NCBI GenBank assembly: GCA_000827265.1
Contig: KN834765.1
Span: forward strand, 575,590 to 639,589
Reading direction: 5' to 3'
DNA length: 64,000 bases
Source of the DNA: Collybiopsis luxurians FD-317 M1
Lineage: Eukaryota; Basidiomycota; Agaricomycetes; Agaricales; Omphalotaceae
Shown: positions 50,601 to 60,648 of the stretch, piece by piece
Layout of the letters: each line of letters begins with the position of its first letter
Position numbering within the stretch: the stretch's first letter is position 1
Notes under the pieces: generated by a model
The model's database searches: none
What the model was told of the DNA's origin: nothing
What the model saw: only the letters and a program-made list of their open reading frames with translations
Program-made: the position numbers and the translations under genes

Positions 50601-52382
50601 AAAGAGTCCAAATCGAAAGTGGGATCTGCGGAGGAAGGATCCGAGGTCATGTACTTGGACATTTCATTGAGAATTGTCAAGAGGGCTACGTTGGTCTGTG
50701 AACGAGAGTTAGTGTCAGTCAAAACTGACAGAACCTTTACATACCTTTCCCGCCCCCGTAGGAGCACATAACAAGATGGGCTCATCGGTTCCAAACGCTA
50801 TAGGAAACACCTTACTCTGTACTCGATTCAAGTTTTTGACACTGAAGGCTTTTCTAGTCCAAACCGGCAAAGATTCGATCAAGACCATCTCGCCGTCGTC
50901 ATTCATGGTTTTGGTACTGTACCGAGATTTGGGTGCGGGGACATGGATTTCTTCGAACCCTTTTCTGGCCCTCTTGAAGGACCCTTCAGGAAGTTTAACG
51001 TTCTTGTTAGACATGAGATGCCCGCCTTGGGAAAAGGCAAGAGTTGAGAGGTCAAGCGTGCGGGATGGGGCAGGAGCACCGGAAGGCAGGGTGGGTTTCG
51101 CCTGCTCGTCAACATCCATAGCTGCAGTATCAGTGCCTGCTGCTGTCTGCGGTGCTGATGGTCTTTTAGCTGTGCGGTCTCCAGCTAGTTCCCTCAAAAT
51201 CCACCCAACTCCCTTCTCCCTCATCGCAACCTCCACATTAACTCTCTCCTCCGCACTACTCCTCTGCAACTTGGTACACCAGACGACGACATCTCGATTC
51301 TTGAGAAATTTGGTAGTTATATGGAAAGACTGATACTCGAAGAGTTCCATGAGCTGGTTCTCGCAATCTCGCAGGGAGCTTTCCGAGGATAAGATGGATA
51401 ACACAGACGCGGCAAGAGATTGAGCAGTGACGGGGTCGGGGTAGATGGTAGATATTTCGCGTTGGACCCAAAAGGCATCGACTTGATGGGGGGTAACCAG
51501 GTCCGAGTCGGCAGAGGTGGAAGAAGAGCCCTTCTTCCCGGACTCACTGCCAATGACGAGTTCATCGGAGGGAACCTCCTCCGTAGGAATGTCTTCATCA
51601 TTTTTGTCTTTCCCCTCACCCCCCTCCTCGTCCTCCTCGTCAGATTCATCTGACCCCCGTACCTCGTACCCTTCCTCGTCTTCGTCCTCCTCTTCCTCTT
51701 CGTCAAACACCACCGCCACACCTACCTCGTCATCAATTTCCCCTTCCTTCTTACCACCGTCCACGTCATCAGGATCCCGCATTTCCTCATCCTCTTCCCC
51801 CCAATCAGTGATCTTTTTGCCCAAGTTGATGAGCTGGGTGAACTCTTCACTGGAAACTCCGCCCAAAACTTCATCAATCTCTTTCTTCTTGTCAAAATCT
51901 TTCACTCCCTCCTTCTTCAAGGTCTCCAAAACCATGTCGGCTGCCGAACGAACAATATCCTGAGCTTGACCGCCCAGAGAATTGTACACGATGGAGAGTA
52001 TTAATTCATACACTTGGCGGGTTTCAGCCGTTCTGGGTCGGTAGAGGAGACCCTCGACATCCTGTGTAGCAGCCAAAATGTCGGTGTAGCCAAAGCCTGC
52101 TCCGCCACCGCCGAGTTCAGCTTTGCGTTTGGCCTGTTTTTCCTCTCCCTTGCCCGCGTCCTTCTCCGCCTTCTTCTTTCGCTTCTCCAAATCTTTGGGA
52201 CCTTCTCTGAATGCCCTGGAGCCCATTTCTTTCACGTCGATACGCCCGGCAAGAGAAGTAGGAGCACCGTCCGGCTCCTTGTCTCGACGAGGAAGAGCAC
52301 TACGGTCTGCAGTGAGCACCAAGGAAGAGATGGCGCCATAATTGTACTGCGACAAGTCCTGCTTTGCAGGTTTTTGGGACAT
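44698..52382 (-). CDS. BRR2: Brr2, U5 snRNP RNA helicase
   Basis: Ski2-like helicase that unwinds U4/U6 during spliceosome activation. The start at 52382 gives [20 protein letters not shown], the family's N-terminal plug, followed by an acidic linker and the PWI-like domain ([17 protein letters not shown]). Cassette 1 has [31 protein letters not shown] and [12 protein letters not shown], then a Sec63 unit. Cassette 2 has [21 protein letters not shown] in place of SAT, and QMIGRACRP, then a second Sec63 unit ([45 protein letters not shown]). The acidic tail ends DSDAMEE. Roughly 2,100 residues over many short introns. Degenerate motifs in cassette 2 fit its known loss of unwinding activity. 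Very secure. Confidence 0.95.
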
Positions 52383-52661
52383 GATGGGAAGATGGTAAAA
52401 TGAGTGGGACTCTACGAGTTCACCACACGCGACGTGGATGAAAGGGAAAAAAGGTTTCAAGTCAACTCGAATTTTTTGGCGGGGCCGTAATGCCGTAATA
52501 AGATTATGTAATCAACGTCACGACTTGAGTTTCTTTTTTTGGACACGCGTCGGGCGTCGTTCCAGTTCAGACCAAGTACTCTACATAGTGGCTTACAGTT
52601 TATCGCCTGCTCCGTCTAGCCGTCGACCAGTATAGATCATACATATCCATTCATTCCCAGT
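52383..52661 (-). promoter_or_regulatory. BRR2 upstream region
   Basis: The 279 bases lie between the BRR2 start and the RSA3 stop, both minus. T-tracts and ATTACGGCATTACGG-type repeats (around 52483-52498, reverse strand) are seen. No TATA box recognised. Confidence 0.3.
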
Positions 52662-53419
52662 TCATTCACCCAACACAATCTCCATATCCGTCACCTCTCG
52701 CCGTCCTCCAGAAGCAGTAGATAGTTTAGATGGCTGTGAAGCTTGAGGGGAAGTATATACCTCCGCCCCAGCAGCAAGTGAGTCGATTAGCATGGAGAGT
52801 TTAGATGTAGTAGATGCTGGATCCTGTACGAAAACAAAGTCAACTTTTAGAGACCTATAAAAAAAAAAGTTGCACTGACCTTCCTGATGACCTCCAAATC
52901 GTCCTTGAATCCATCAACAATACTATTCATCCAAAACTTGGTAAACTTTTCCCGGAGAGCCTGCTCAGATTCTTTTTCCTCGCCAGTTGCTTGATTTATA
53001 TTCAGATCTTTAGAGGATTCCGTTTTTTCTGGTAGGAATGAAGGTATTCGAGCAGTGGAAGGAGGAATGGGTCCTGGGGAGGGTGAGCGGGGGCGGGATT
53101 GGTATTGGCCTTGCTGTGCGTCTGATTGAGCTTTCGCTTCAACGTCTGCTTTTTGAATTGGCATAGTCTCGTCATCGTCGTCGTCATCTGAAGAAGATGT
53201 AGAAGGGTCAGACGAAGAAGAGCTGGGATCATCTAGTTCCATAGCATCGCCAGCATTGTTTTCCAGAGGAACGGTTCTCTTTATGACGAGTTGATTGTTA
53301 TCAGAATCAGAAGAAGAGGATGAGTCATCTGAAGACGACGAAGATACGGAGACAGCCCGTCTTTTCCGTTTTCGATTGCGGTTTGGACGTTTTCTAGGAG
53401 CAGCACCAGCAACAGGCAT
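52662..53419 (-). CDS. RSA3: Rsa3, ribosome assembly protein
   Basis: A nucleolar factor for 60S subunit maturation. Two exons. The N-terminal part is a basic KRPNRNRKRKRR patch followed by Ser/Asp runs typical of nucleolar proteins. The conserved C-terminal motif spans the intron: FTKFWMNSIVDGFKDDLEVI then LSMLIDSLAAGAEVYTS, matching the Rsa3 signature 'FW...L.DGF..DLE.IR...L..LI.SLA.GA..F'. The product ends DMEIVLGE. It is divergent from ADE2 with only 82 bases between starts. Assignment rests on this short motif, which is distinctive. Confidence 0.85.
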
Positions 53420-53501
53420 GACAGGTAGAAAAGTAAAAGTGCCGGTAATCCGGCAATTACTTTTTTTGGGCGCCTAATTGTTGGTTATCTTGATCTGGGA
53501 T
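53420..53501. promoter_or_regulatory. 82-base divergent promoter RSA3/ADE2
   Basis: Both genes start within this interval's edges. It contains a T-run with GGGCGCC (53464-53473) and little else. Transcription starts may reach into the opposite gene's leader. Confidence 0.4.
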
Positions 53502-55461
53502 ATGTCGAACAAGGTGGTAGGAATTCTAGGCAAGTACAGACTACATCTCGTCTAGCTCACAATTACTCAAATTCACTCAGGCGGAGGCCAGCTGGGCCGA
53601 ATGCTCGGCGCCTCTGCTTCTCTCCTCAACATCCCTATCATAGTTCTCGATGTCGGCGACGATTCTCCAGCCAAACAAATCCTCAATAACCCCTCATCCA
53701 AAAACCTCTCCCACATAGATGGCTCTTTCAAAGACCCTTCCTTCATCCTCCAGCTCGCAAAAAAAGTCGACATCCTCACAGTCGAGATTGAACACGTCGA
53801 CGTAAACGCTTTACGCAAAGTAAGAGAGACACATCCGCACGTCGAAATACACCCCAGTCCAGAAACCATCGGCATTATTCAGGACAAGTATAGACAAAAG
53901 CTTCATTTGAAGGAACACCTGGGAGGATCAAGTGCTCCTTTGGGGCCATTTCGATCAGTTGACGCGACTAGGGAAGATATCGAACGAGCAGTGGAAGAGT
54001 TGGGACTGCCTTTAATGTTGAAGAGGAGGACTTTGGCGTACGATGGGAGGGGAAATTACGTCCTACGCAAGTCTGATCCTCCAGCCATCGCCGACGCTAT
54101 TCAATTCCTCTGTCCAATCGGAGCCGGAAAGGATGAGCTATACGCAGAAAAGTGGGTCCCATTCATCAAAGAACTAGCCGTCATGGTCGTACGAGGACGA
54201 GATGGAAAAGTGACTAGCTATCCTGCTGTCGAAACCGTGCACAGGGACAACATTTGTCATCTGGTTTGGGCCCCGTTCCGTACAACGAGTGTAGAGCAGG
54301 ATCCAGGAATCAGGGCAAATGCGGAAAGGATAGCTCAAGAAGCTATAAAATCATTCACCGGTGCTGGGGTCTTTGGCGTCGAACTGTTCCTCCTTCCATC
54401 TGGTGAAATACTTATTAATGAAATTGCCCCGCGCCCACATAATTCTGGTCACTACACTATCGAAGCTTGCGAGTCATCGCAATACGATAATCACCTCCGC
54501 GCAATATTAGGATTGCCATTAGGAAGCACAAAAATGAAGGTCGGTGCAGCAGGGATGGTCAATATTCTAGGATCCGATGGATCCGAACCGTCACAGCCCA
54601 ACGAAATATCCTTCTCCCCAGACGCTATCATCGACAAACTCACGCACGTCGCGCTATCCACCCCCGGAGCCATGCCGCATCTGTATGGAAAAGCCCAGTC
54701 TAGAAAAGGACGCAAAATGGGTCATGTAACCGTTGTAGGAGTGAGTGATGCTGAGGTTCGGGAGAGAATGGCTGGGTTACTGCAAGCTTTGGCCGAGTTT
54801 GAACGTCAACCAGATTCTAAGACGCCACCTACTCCAGCTTCCCTTCGACCCCATCTCCTGGGCCAATCGCATCCCCATCCCCTCATTTCCATCATCATGG
54901 GATCCGATTCTGATCTCCCTACAATGGTCCCCGGCGCCCACATCCTGCAAAAACATTTTCCGTCCGTGCCATTCGAAGTTACCTTGGTATCGGCTCATAG
55001 GACCCCGTTGAGATTGGCCGCGTTCGCAAAGGGAGCTGGGGAGCGAGGCGTCAAGGTGATTATAGCTGGAGCGGGTGGGGCGGCGCATCTACCTGGAATG
55101 GTCGCCAGTATGACGGGCTTGCCGGTAATAGGTGTTCCGGTAGATTCAAAGAGTGTCGCGGGGGGAGGAGGAGGGTTGGGTGGGGTTGATGCGATGTGGA
55201 GTATTTTACAGATGCCTGTGAGTTGATTCATTTTTATTCTTCATCTCCTAACCTCTCGAATTGCAGCGAGGTATACCTGTAGCTACTGTCGCTATTAACA
55301 ACTCAACAAACGCCGCACTCCTTGCTGTGCGGATTCTCTCGGCGGGGAACCCGGACTTGGTACGGGAAATGGAGGCGTATCAAAGGGGATTGGGGGAAGA
55401 GGTAGATAAGAAGATTGGGACGCTGGGGGAAATCGGATGGGGAAATTATGGAAAGAAGTAA
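53502..55461 (+). CDS. ADE2: Phosphoribosylaminoimidazole carboxylase
   Basis: Sixth step of purine synthesis (AIR to CAIR), cytosolic. Three exons: 53502-53529 (MSNKVVGIL), 53581 onward, and a last one from 55267. Intron 1 starts with GC (GCAAGT); splicing completes the GGGQLGRML loop that binds nucleotide. The PurK/ATP-grasp half shows [41 protein letters not shown] and [18 protein letters not shown]. The PurE half begins near residue 430 with [12 protein letters not shown] and [10 protein letters not shown], and ends [34 protein letters not shown]. About 600 residues, the usual fungal fusion length. Convergent with the MscL-type gene (91 bases between stops). Confidence 0.95.
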
Positions 55462-55552
55462 ATTAAGCTTAAAAATTTTGCGAGTTTAAAACCGTTATCT
55501 AGCACGGACTAAATCTTAAAACCCAAAATGAAAAACAGAATCTATCCTTGTA

Positions 55553-56243
55553 TCAGAGTGCACTGGTCTCTCTGTCCTCTCTTCCATCGAGCCAAGTCGT
55601 ACAATTGAAGCAACGTTTAGCCTAGGAGAAAATGAGAGACGCAAACAAGGATATAATAGGGCCGTACATTTTGTGGGATGTACTTTCTGCAATACGCGCA
55701 CTTTACTGTATGTTTTATAATAGTCTGTTTGGTGAAGAAAGCATAGGATCTGGCGATGAGATACAAGAAGATACCGAGAGCGAGAAAGTTGGTGACGTTG
55801 GTGATGAATTCTCCGTAGGCGAGGACGACGGCGCCGTCTGCAGCAGCTTGTTCGAGAGTGTTGTAGCCATGACCAGGTGCGGCATGGGGACCTTTCCTGA
55901 GGACGACGAATTTCTCTTCAAAGTTGCGGTTGATGAACGGGAGTAAGGCGACGGGAGGTAGAAGGATATCGGATACGAGAGAGTTGACTACTTTGGTGAA
56001 GCCATTGGCGATTCTGGAAGAATTGGATTGTTAGGTTGGAGTTGACCCCTGTATGGGTACTTACATGAGACCGACTGCGACCTGGAGTACATTCTCGCTG
56101 GCAACAAAGTCTAGATTGAAAGAATGAAATGGTGGATGAGCTACAGCTAAACGAGTCGATTACTTACCGATGAAGTCTGACCATACAGTCTTGACTTTAC
56201 GAATTACAGATGGAGCATGTTCAAAAAGTCTTTCTTCACTCAT
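55553..56243 (-). CDS. mscL: MscL-type mechanosensitive channel with C-terminal zinc ribbon
   Basis: A 178-residue protein in four exons related to the bacterial large-conductance mechanosensitive channel, a pentamer that opens under membrane tension. Helix 1 (about 35-57): ENVLQVAVGLIIANGFTKVV followed by SLVSDILLPP. A loop follows, then helix 2 (about 103-128): AYGEFITNVTNFLALGIFLY. The C-terminus has four cysteines, CAYC (146, 149) and CFNC (160, 163), a zinc-ribbon layout also seen at the end of some bacterial MscL proteins. The last intron (AAT|GTACGG...TCCTAG) must be removed to obtain AKRCFNC; read-through would end in FLLG. Divergent from TSC13 by 83 bases. Which membrane it sits in (organelle or plasma) is unknown. 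Confidence 0.82.
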
Positions 56244-56326
56244 CGCTGTCAATGGATGACCCACCGGACCGGGGGACGCGTTGAAGAAAAAGCGCTGGCG
56301 TCTCACCAATTGCCACAACTCCTTCA
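56244..56326. promoter_or_regulatory. 83-base divergent promoter mscL/TSC13
   Basis: Start codons of the two genes are 83 bases apart on opposite strands. No core element recognised; GC-rich middle (GGACCGGGGGACGCG). Confidence 0.35.
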
Positions 56327-57705
56327 ATGGCGTTCTCCATCACAATCTCTGCCAATAAAGCTCCTCCATTCGCCCGGAAATCTTTTCCCCTAACTGTCGA
56401 AACTTCCCCAGAGGATACCGTAGAGGATGTCAAAAACAAAATCCAAGCCAAAATTCCCCAGGTCTGTCTCTGAACCCTCGCTCGCTCAAAATTCCTTTTA
56501 TCCTCATCCCTTTCATTCCCAGTTTTACACTTCCCGTCAACGTCTCTCACTCAAGTCAGAGAAAAAGTCTCTTGCAGATGGAACGAAACTTAAAGACGCT
56601 GGTGTCACCTCTGGATCAGAACTTGAAATTAAGGATTTAGGCCCACAAGTTGGGTGGAAGACCGTCTTTATCGTTGAATATGTATGCGTTTCTCGACTTG
56701 TTTTTACGCTCGCGGCTAGAACGCAACCTTTTACAGGCTGGCCCACTCCTCATTCACCCCTTCTTCTACTATTTGCCGCACCTTTTCTACGGCAAGGATG
56801 TTATCCACAGCGATTTACAAAGGTTAATCCCTCCGTTCATAGATACCAAGCTGAAGAAGCTGATGAGTTGTGCTCAGGCTAGTGTTTGCAATGGTCGAAA
56901 TCCATTTCGCAAAGCGGATTTTCGAAACTCTTTTGTCAGTTTACCTCCCCTTGTGATACGTACCGTAAACTGACTCTATCCAGTGTCCACCGGTTCTCCC
57001 ATGGTACAATGCCTTTGTTCAACATATTCAAAAAGTAAAGGAACACCATATCTTCCGCGTTTGCTCATTCTGACTGCAACTTTTCTAGCTCGACGCATTA
57101 TCATATTCTCTCTGGTACGTCCGAATTCGTGTTAGACTCAGGTAGAGAAACGAGGCTACATGACATTGACTAGGTTTGTTCTTGGCCTACGACCTATACC
57201 GTCCTGCATTTGCTGCTTCATCTCGATACGTCAAAGGCACCATTAGAAACGACCCGCAGTTTTTGTTGATTTGTGCTGGTCTCTGGACGGTACGCCATTT
57301 CGTACAAATTAACCCATTTCGTTTCTTTCTCATCCCTTGTTGCGGTATAGTTCTTTGAACTCTCAAATCTCAGCACACATCTCCATCTTCGTTCCCTTCG
57401 TCCTGCAGGCACGAAAAAGCGTGCTATTCCAACTGGATACGGATTTGGCCTCGTGTCGTGCCCCAATTACCTCTTTGAAACCCTCGGGTGGGTAGTTGTT
57501 TGCGCTATGACAGGAAGTTGGGCCTGTAGGTTTATACGTTATCCTTCAATAACAAGATGCTAATGTGACCCTTGAAGCGTATCTCTTTACAGTCGCTGGT
57601 ACAGGCCAGATGCTTATTTGGGCCCTGAAAAAGCACGCTGCGTACAAGAAGGAATTTGGAAAAGCCTATCCTCGACGAAAGGCCATGATACCGTTCGTTA
57701 TTTGA
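56327..57705 (+). CDS. TSC13: Very-long-chain trans-2-enoyl-CoA reductase
   Basis: Last step of the ER fatty acid elongation cycle, feeding sphingolipids. The start at 56327 gives MAFSITISANKAPPFARK. The N-terminal ubiquitin-like part (ETSPEDTVEDVKNKIQAK, LKDAGVTSGSELEIKDLGPQ) is followed by the membrane part: GWKTVFIVEYAGPLLIHPFF, ETLFVHRFSHGTMPLFNIFK, the steroid 5-alpha-reductase-like C-terminal domain with KKRAIPTGYGFGLVSCPNYL, FETLGWVVVCAMTGSW and KKHAAYKKEFGKAYPRRKAM. It ends FVI. Motifs match Tsc13/TECR closely. About seven exons; small introns such as GTATGCG...TTTACAG. Convergent with ATP7 (117 bases between stops). Confidence 0.92.
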
Positions 57706-57822
57706 TGGTTCCGTCCGTAATAAACTCGACATAGTATCCGGCTGCTCTCGGTAGTAAAGAAAATGAAAGAATGTTTATTATTCGAGAGTTCTATCCGTTC
57801 CAGGGAGAAGCGTCTAAGTAAA

Positions 57823-58634
57823 TTACATGACATTGAGGTCACCAAACTTCTCCTTGTAGCCTAGGAATGATTTAAGGTAAGAACAGCCGAGAAGGATAGG
57901 CATGCAGGACTCACCGGGTACACTCCATTTGCCTTTCTTCATCATTGTGTCAACAGTCTCAATTATACGAGGGTGAGCTTCGCCAATGTCCATGACCTGG
58001 AAACGCGCATTGATATCAGCACCTTGACAATGAGAAAATTCACAGCTCACAGTTAGGTCCTGGAAAGGACGTGCTTCTTCGATGTTGGCCAGAGTTGCCT
58101 GCAGCTCCTTGAGCTCCACGTCAATTTTCTCCTCCGTCTCCTTTGCCTTGGTAACCTAAAAAGTAATTTGCCTTGGATTTAATTCCAAAAGAAAAAAAAA
58201 GCCTAGACGCACGGCTTTAGCCTCAAAGGCCTCAATCGCCTTTACGTGTTCGCTCACATCGTAGGAGACAGGGTTGAACTCCTTTAATAGCTTCTCAGCC
58301 TCGTCTACGATAGCTTTGTTCTTGAGCACGGAGCGATAGTGGGCAAAGTCGACAGTTGTTGGCTGGTTAGCGTATGTGGCCTGTGCACGCAGAGCATCCC
58401 CGTGGCGTTTGCGGAAGGCTTGGAGAGCAGCAATTGTCTCTAAGGATTGGATAAATACCGAAATTTTTGGCAAAGAGATGCATGCCAATGGAACGTACCC
58501 TTTCCGAGACCTAGGGATGTATAAATGCGGGTGAAATTCTACAATTCGATTCCAACGTCAATATCTTTGCTTGCTTGGGATGAAAGACAGGAAATTGAAC
58601 TTACAACCGACGCAGCGGCAGTTTTGGAGGCCAT
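57823..58634 (-). CDS. ATP7: Mitochondrial ATP synthase subunit d
   Basis: Peripheral-stalk subunit of the F1Fo ATP synthase, inner membrane. Starting MASKTAAA, then after a tiny-exon join ETIAALQAFRKRHGDALRAQ, ATYANQPTTVDFAHYRSVLK, NKAIVDEAEKLLKEFNPVSY, SEHVKAIEAFEAKA|VTKAKETEEKIDVELKELQA. The end is GKWSVPG|YKEKFGDLNVM. The family's 'IDW..... F..R.......L......P..IDFAHYRS.L' pattern is clear. About 170 residues in five or six exons. A CACGTG box lies about 115 bases upstream of the start. Confidence 0.92.
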
Positions 58635-59330
58635 TTCCTAGGTAATGGTAAATGACAAGCCTAATTAGTGGTAGATAGAAAGAGCACCAACTTTTTGGAA
58701 GGAAAGAGTAAACTGGTTCGGAGCTGGTCGGAGTGAGCCGGGCCAATCACGTGGTTTATTCTATGCAGCTTCAAAAACTGGGTTCAAACTAGAGCTATAG
58801 TACGATCTTTGGTACGGTCCTGTGCAATATTGCAGGATCCCAAACGATATCATCTCATTTGTTCCATGAAAGTTCTCTGATAATCTTGCCCTGTTCCTCG
58901 AGACCGGCGCGAAACTACTCAAGGTCACGGTCTTCCCTGCTAATAACTTAACATGTATTCTTCAGCTTTCAGGACATCTGCCATGATTCACATCTTTGAT
59001 AGGAATGCACACCTCTATTCTCTTCCTGCGAGCTCTTATTCAACTCGGTCTTCAAATTGGCCGATAAATTCCAGATCCTACTTTTTTTTTGAGACGGTAT
59101 TTACGCGTAGTCCAAATTCATCAATATCTCTCCGAGCTGCTTGAATTGTTTCAAAAGTATCATTCTCCTCTCTCCATCCGCTGATAACAATGGAGAATTT
59201 ACACGCAAAGGCTGAAATTCGGGGAATGATTTATGATTTACATTTCTCTCTGCATGATTGCTCCAAGAGATACCTTTTCAAGGTTCGGAAGTAGAAAGTG
59301 AATATGTGAATGCGTAGGGCTCGATGGATA

Positions 59331-59505
59331 CATCACCAAATTGTCCCAAACATTATACTTACATTATAACAGAGGTATAGGGTGTGATATGGCCATTATA
59401 CCAGATTTTGAGTGTGATCACGGCATTATAATACCCCATTTCTCCAAAATAATGTCAGTATAACTCTATCTCATACGATATAAAGTTTGGGACATTTTGG
59501 TGATG
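59331..59505. mobile_element. 175-bp MITE-like element
   Basis: Terminal inverted repeats of about 27 bases: the left begins CATCACCAAATTGTCCCAAA and the right, read backwards, CATCACCAAAATGTCCCAAA; 25 of 27 positions agree. The inside is AT-rich without coding frame and contains a second symmetric pair around GGTATAGG/CATTATA. Flanks show TA on the left (GGATA) and CTA on the right, so a TA target site is possible but off by one base. Confidence 0.65.
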
Positions 59506-60087
59506 CTAGATTTAAGATGAGATAGCGTAGCTGGCTTTGTTTAGAAGGCGTACGAGCGAATCCGTTTGGAGGACATATGGGATACTAGGGTCCGTGGGCA
59601 GTGTTTCTCAGTGAACTCAAACGAGGCTGAAACATCTGACTGCTATTTTGGCTTGCTACTAGCATGAGCGGGAGGCCTACAAGTCGAAAGCCATCCAGTC
59701 GAACACACCTACGCGTTAGTGGCGTGTGATTTGCTTACGTATTGAAGTTACTTGACAGACTGAGATAACTTCGCATGGCTTATTAGCTTATCCAGTGTTT
59801 ATTTTTCACTCAACCTGACTGTCGTCCTGAACAATCAAATTAATGCGGGGGATCGGTAGGACTCCTTTTTTGACTGCCATCCTGATTGTTTCTTCTTCCC
59901 GCAGTGTATTCATGGTTTTTTACAGAGCGTTCTATCTGATACATGAACATGCAGAATATGATCAATTACTGCAGCGTTGACCTTTATGCAAGCCATCTGG
60001 ACTTACATCATGATAATCATGACTTATGGGTACGGTTCGCGGGGATTTTGACTTTCTGCCGGTACCGATAGAGCCCCTGCGACAGAT

Positions 60088-60170
60088 ATTGTGCACAATT
60101 TGACTGGTGCTACCAAATGAATGTTTGTGCACAATCGTTTGGTCGCACAGCACCAAAGATTGTGAACAAT
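60088..60170. repeat. Three TTGTGMACAAT near-palindromes
   Basis: ATTGTGCACAAT (60088-60099, a perfect 12-base palindrome), TTTGTGCACAAT (60124-60135) and ATTGTGAACAAT (60159-60170) lie within 83 bases at 35-36-base spacing. This fits a cluster of dimer binding sites about 480-560 bases before the next gene's start. Confidence 0.4.
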
Positions 60171-60648
60171 AATTGTGGCATTGGGTGACCAATATTACAG
60201 TGAAAATCGTAGAATGCCGCCATTGTTGGAGTCGTCCCCCAAATTGACATTTCAAGAAAGGCATCTTTTTTTTTCTCTTCGGCTACAGTTTTCTTCCTCG
60301 CTGGAACGAGTCAGGTATCCGAAACAGATCTTGAAAGATATCAAAACCAAGTATTTCTACTCGCAACGGACAAAGATCTCTTACCTCTGATTCGACAGTA
60401 GCAATGAACGATCCGCTCGCATGTCGCGTTACCTTTTTCTCACTGACTGTAAGTGAGAAAGATCCTATCGTTTCAAGTAGTAGATCGATAATTCCACTCC
60501 CCAAGATTTCAAGCGCTCTGAAAATATCATTTATTATCTGCCCTCCAGGATATACAGAGTATAAATGGTATGACCTACTATCGAAACGATTGTCAACTCG
60601 ACACACTTCGCATTTCGCACTCAGCGACTTCCGAATTTCTGCTACAAC

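Larger units (their letters stand above)
58635..60648. other. Gene-poor 2-kb region
   Basis: No convincing exon chain. It contains the ATP7 promoter with CACGTG at 58748-58753, a 175-bp MITE-like element at 59331-59505, three TTGTGMACAAT repeats near 60088-60170, and the leader of the next gene. Small frames on both strands have no motif. Confidence 0.4.

Noticed and set aside
51517..51963. Long Ser-rich frame on plus
   Set aside because: Antisense of the acidic linker in BRR2; GAN codons read backwards give serine.
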